64,000 nt of DNA, from positions 2,232,001-2,296,000 of the forward strand of contig NZ_JAOBTQ010000001.1 in the NCBI RefSeq assembly GCF_033366695.1. The letters are read 5' to 3'. The notes under the pieces were generated by a model that was not told where the DNA came from, ran no database searches, and saw only the letters and a program-made list of their open reading frames with translations. Positions 63,624 to 64,000 of this stretch are shown one piece after another. The stretch is from Streptomyces sp. SCL15-4 (GTDB lineage Bacteria; Actinomycetota; Actinomycetes; Streptomycetales; Streptomycetaceae). Every line of letters begins with the position of its first letter. Positions within the stretch are counted from its first letter, which is position 1. The translations under genes and the position numbers were made by a program.

Positions 63624-64000
63624 CCCGCCAAGCTCCTGGGCGTCTTCCAGGTGTCCATCCTGCACAACATCACCCACCTGCTCTTCGGTATCGCCGGCCT
63701 CGCTCTGGCCCGCAGCATCAGCGCCGCCCGCGACTACCTGCTGCTCCCTGCTGTCTCCGGTTCGGGCGGCGGCGAACCGGCTCCGCCGCCCGAACCGCGT
63801 CCGTCGGCATCCTGTCCGCCACCGGGCTGTGCCCGGCCGCCGCTTGCCGGCTGTGCGGACCCGCACCCTGCCGGACGCCGCGTGCTATCCCGAGGCCGCA
63901 GCCCGGCCCGCCAGCCGCGCCACCGTCCGTCCGTCCCATTCCGGTCTGCGCCGCGCGCGGGTCGTTCGCGCCCGGACTGGCGCCCGCCGTCCCTCGCCCG
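63624..64000 (+). pseudogene. DUF4383 membrane protein fragment, running off the window
   Basis: The plus frame from 63624 reads AKLLGVFQVSILHNITHLLF followed by GIAGLALARSISAARDYLL. This matches the central HN-x-x-HLLFG helix pair of DUF4383 proteins (four-helix actinobacterial membrane proteins of unknown function). No start codon or first helix precedes it, and after about 63759 the sequence becomes Pro/Arg-rich without membrane character. The gene is therefore broken at both ends. The frame stays open to base 64000. Confidence 0.6.

Overview
The window is about 72% G+C and looks like a Streptomyces chromosome. The codon bias, the GTG and TTG starts, the DUF397/XRE-type regulator pair and the secreted plant-polysaccharide enzymes all fit. 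About 60% of it (1.5-41.9 kb) is a single type I modular polyketide synthase (PKS) locus. The rest is mixed accessory and housekeeping DNA.

Layout. (1) 0-1.5 kb, plus strand: the 3' end of methylmalonyl-CoA mutase, then its chaperone GTPase meaB. A perfect inverted repeat separates them from the convergent PKS locus. (2) 41.9-1.5 kb, all minus strand, probably one transcription unit: an acyl-CoA oxidase-like flavoprotein; four PKS genes (A: loading + modules 1-2; B: module 3; C: modules 4-5; D: module 6 + thioesterase); a type II thioesterase; a DHA2-type MFS exporter; a P450; crotonyl-CoA carboxylase/reductase (ethylmalonyl-CoA supply); and a second P450. There are no sugar genes, glycosyltransferases or pathway regulators in the window. 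(3) 41.9-44.5 kb: an unassigned 1.1 kb spacer, then dihydrolipoamide dehydrogenase. (4) 44.8-48 kb: a divergent pectin-degradation pair (PL11 lyase and CE12-like esterase) with two LacI-type operators between them. (5) 48-51.2 kb: an XRE/DUF397/ATPase regulatory group, a holin-like/DUF3618 envelope pair and a lipoprotein with a duplicated C-terminal unit. (6) 51.4-54 kb: a possible ADP-ribosyltransferase-fold effector and a GH62 arabinofuranosidase. (7) 54.5-58 kb: a three-gene minus-strand operon (small WXG100-like protein, 785-aa helical protein, lipoprotein). (8) 59-64 kb: RNase J, a cold-shock protein, then a decayed zone with a deleted IS5-type transposase, a VOC protein, an Rhs tip with a tiny membrane ORF behind it, and a DUF4383 fragment.

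PKS logic read from the domains. Loading KSQ-AT-ACP; M1 KS-AT(mM)-KR-ACP; M2 KS-AT(mM)-DH-KR-ACP; M3 KS-AT(mM)-DH-KR-ACP; M4 KS-AT(atypical)-DH-KR-ACP; M5 KS-AT(malonyl)-DH-ACP with no KR; M6 KS-AT(mM)-ACP-TE with no KR. Collinearity predicts a heptaketide with a 13-hydroxyl, a 6,8,10-triene, ketones at C-5 and C-3, and methyls at C-12, C-10, C-8 and C-2. A 1,3,5-tricarbonyl terminus could close to a 4-hydroxy-2-pyrone, lose CO2 toward a furanone-type product, or lactonise to a 14-membered ring. The unusual points are the orphan DH in M5, a corrupted AT active site in M4, a Ser-to-Gly change in the M2 KR, a CAGH-type loading AT beside a CCR gene, and kilobase-scale near-identical DNA shared by modules 1-3.
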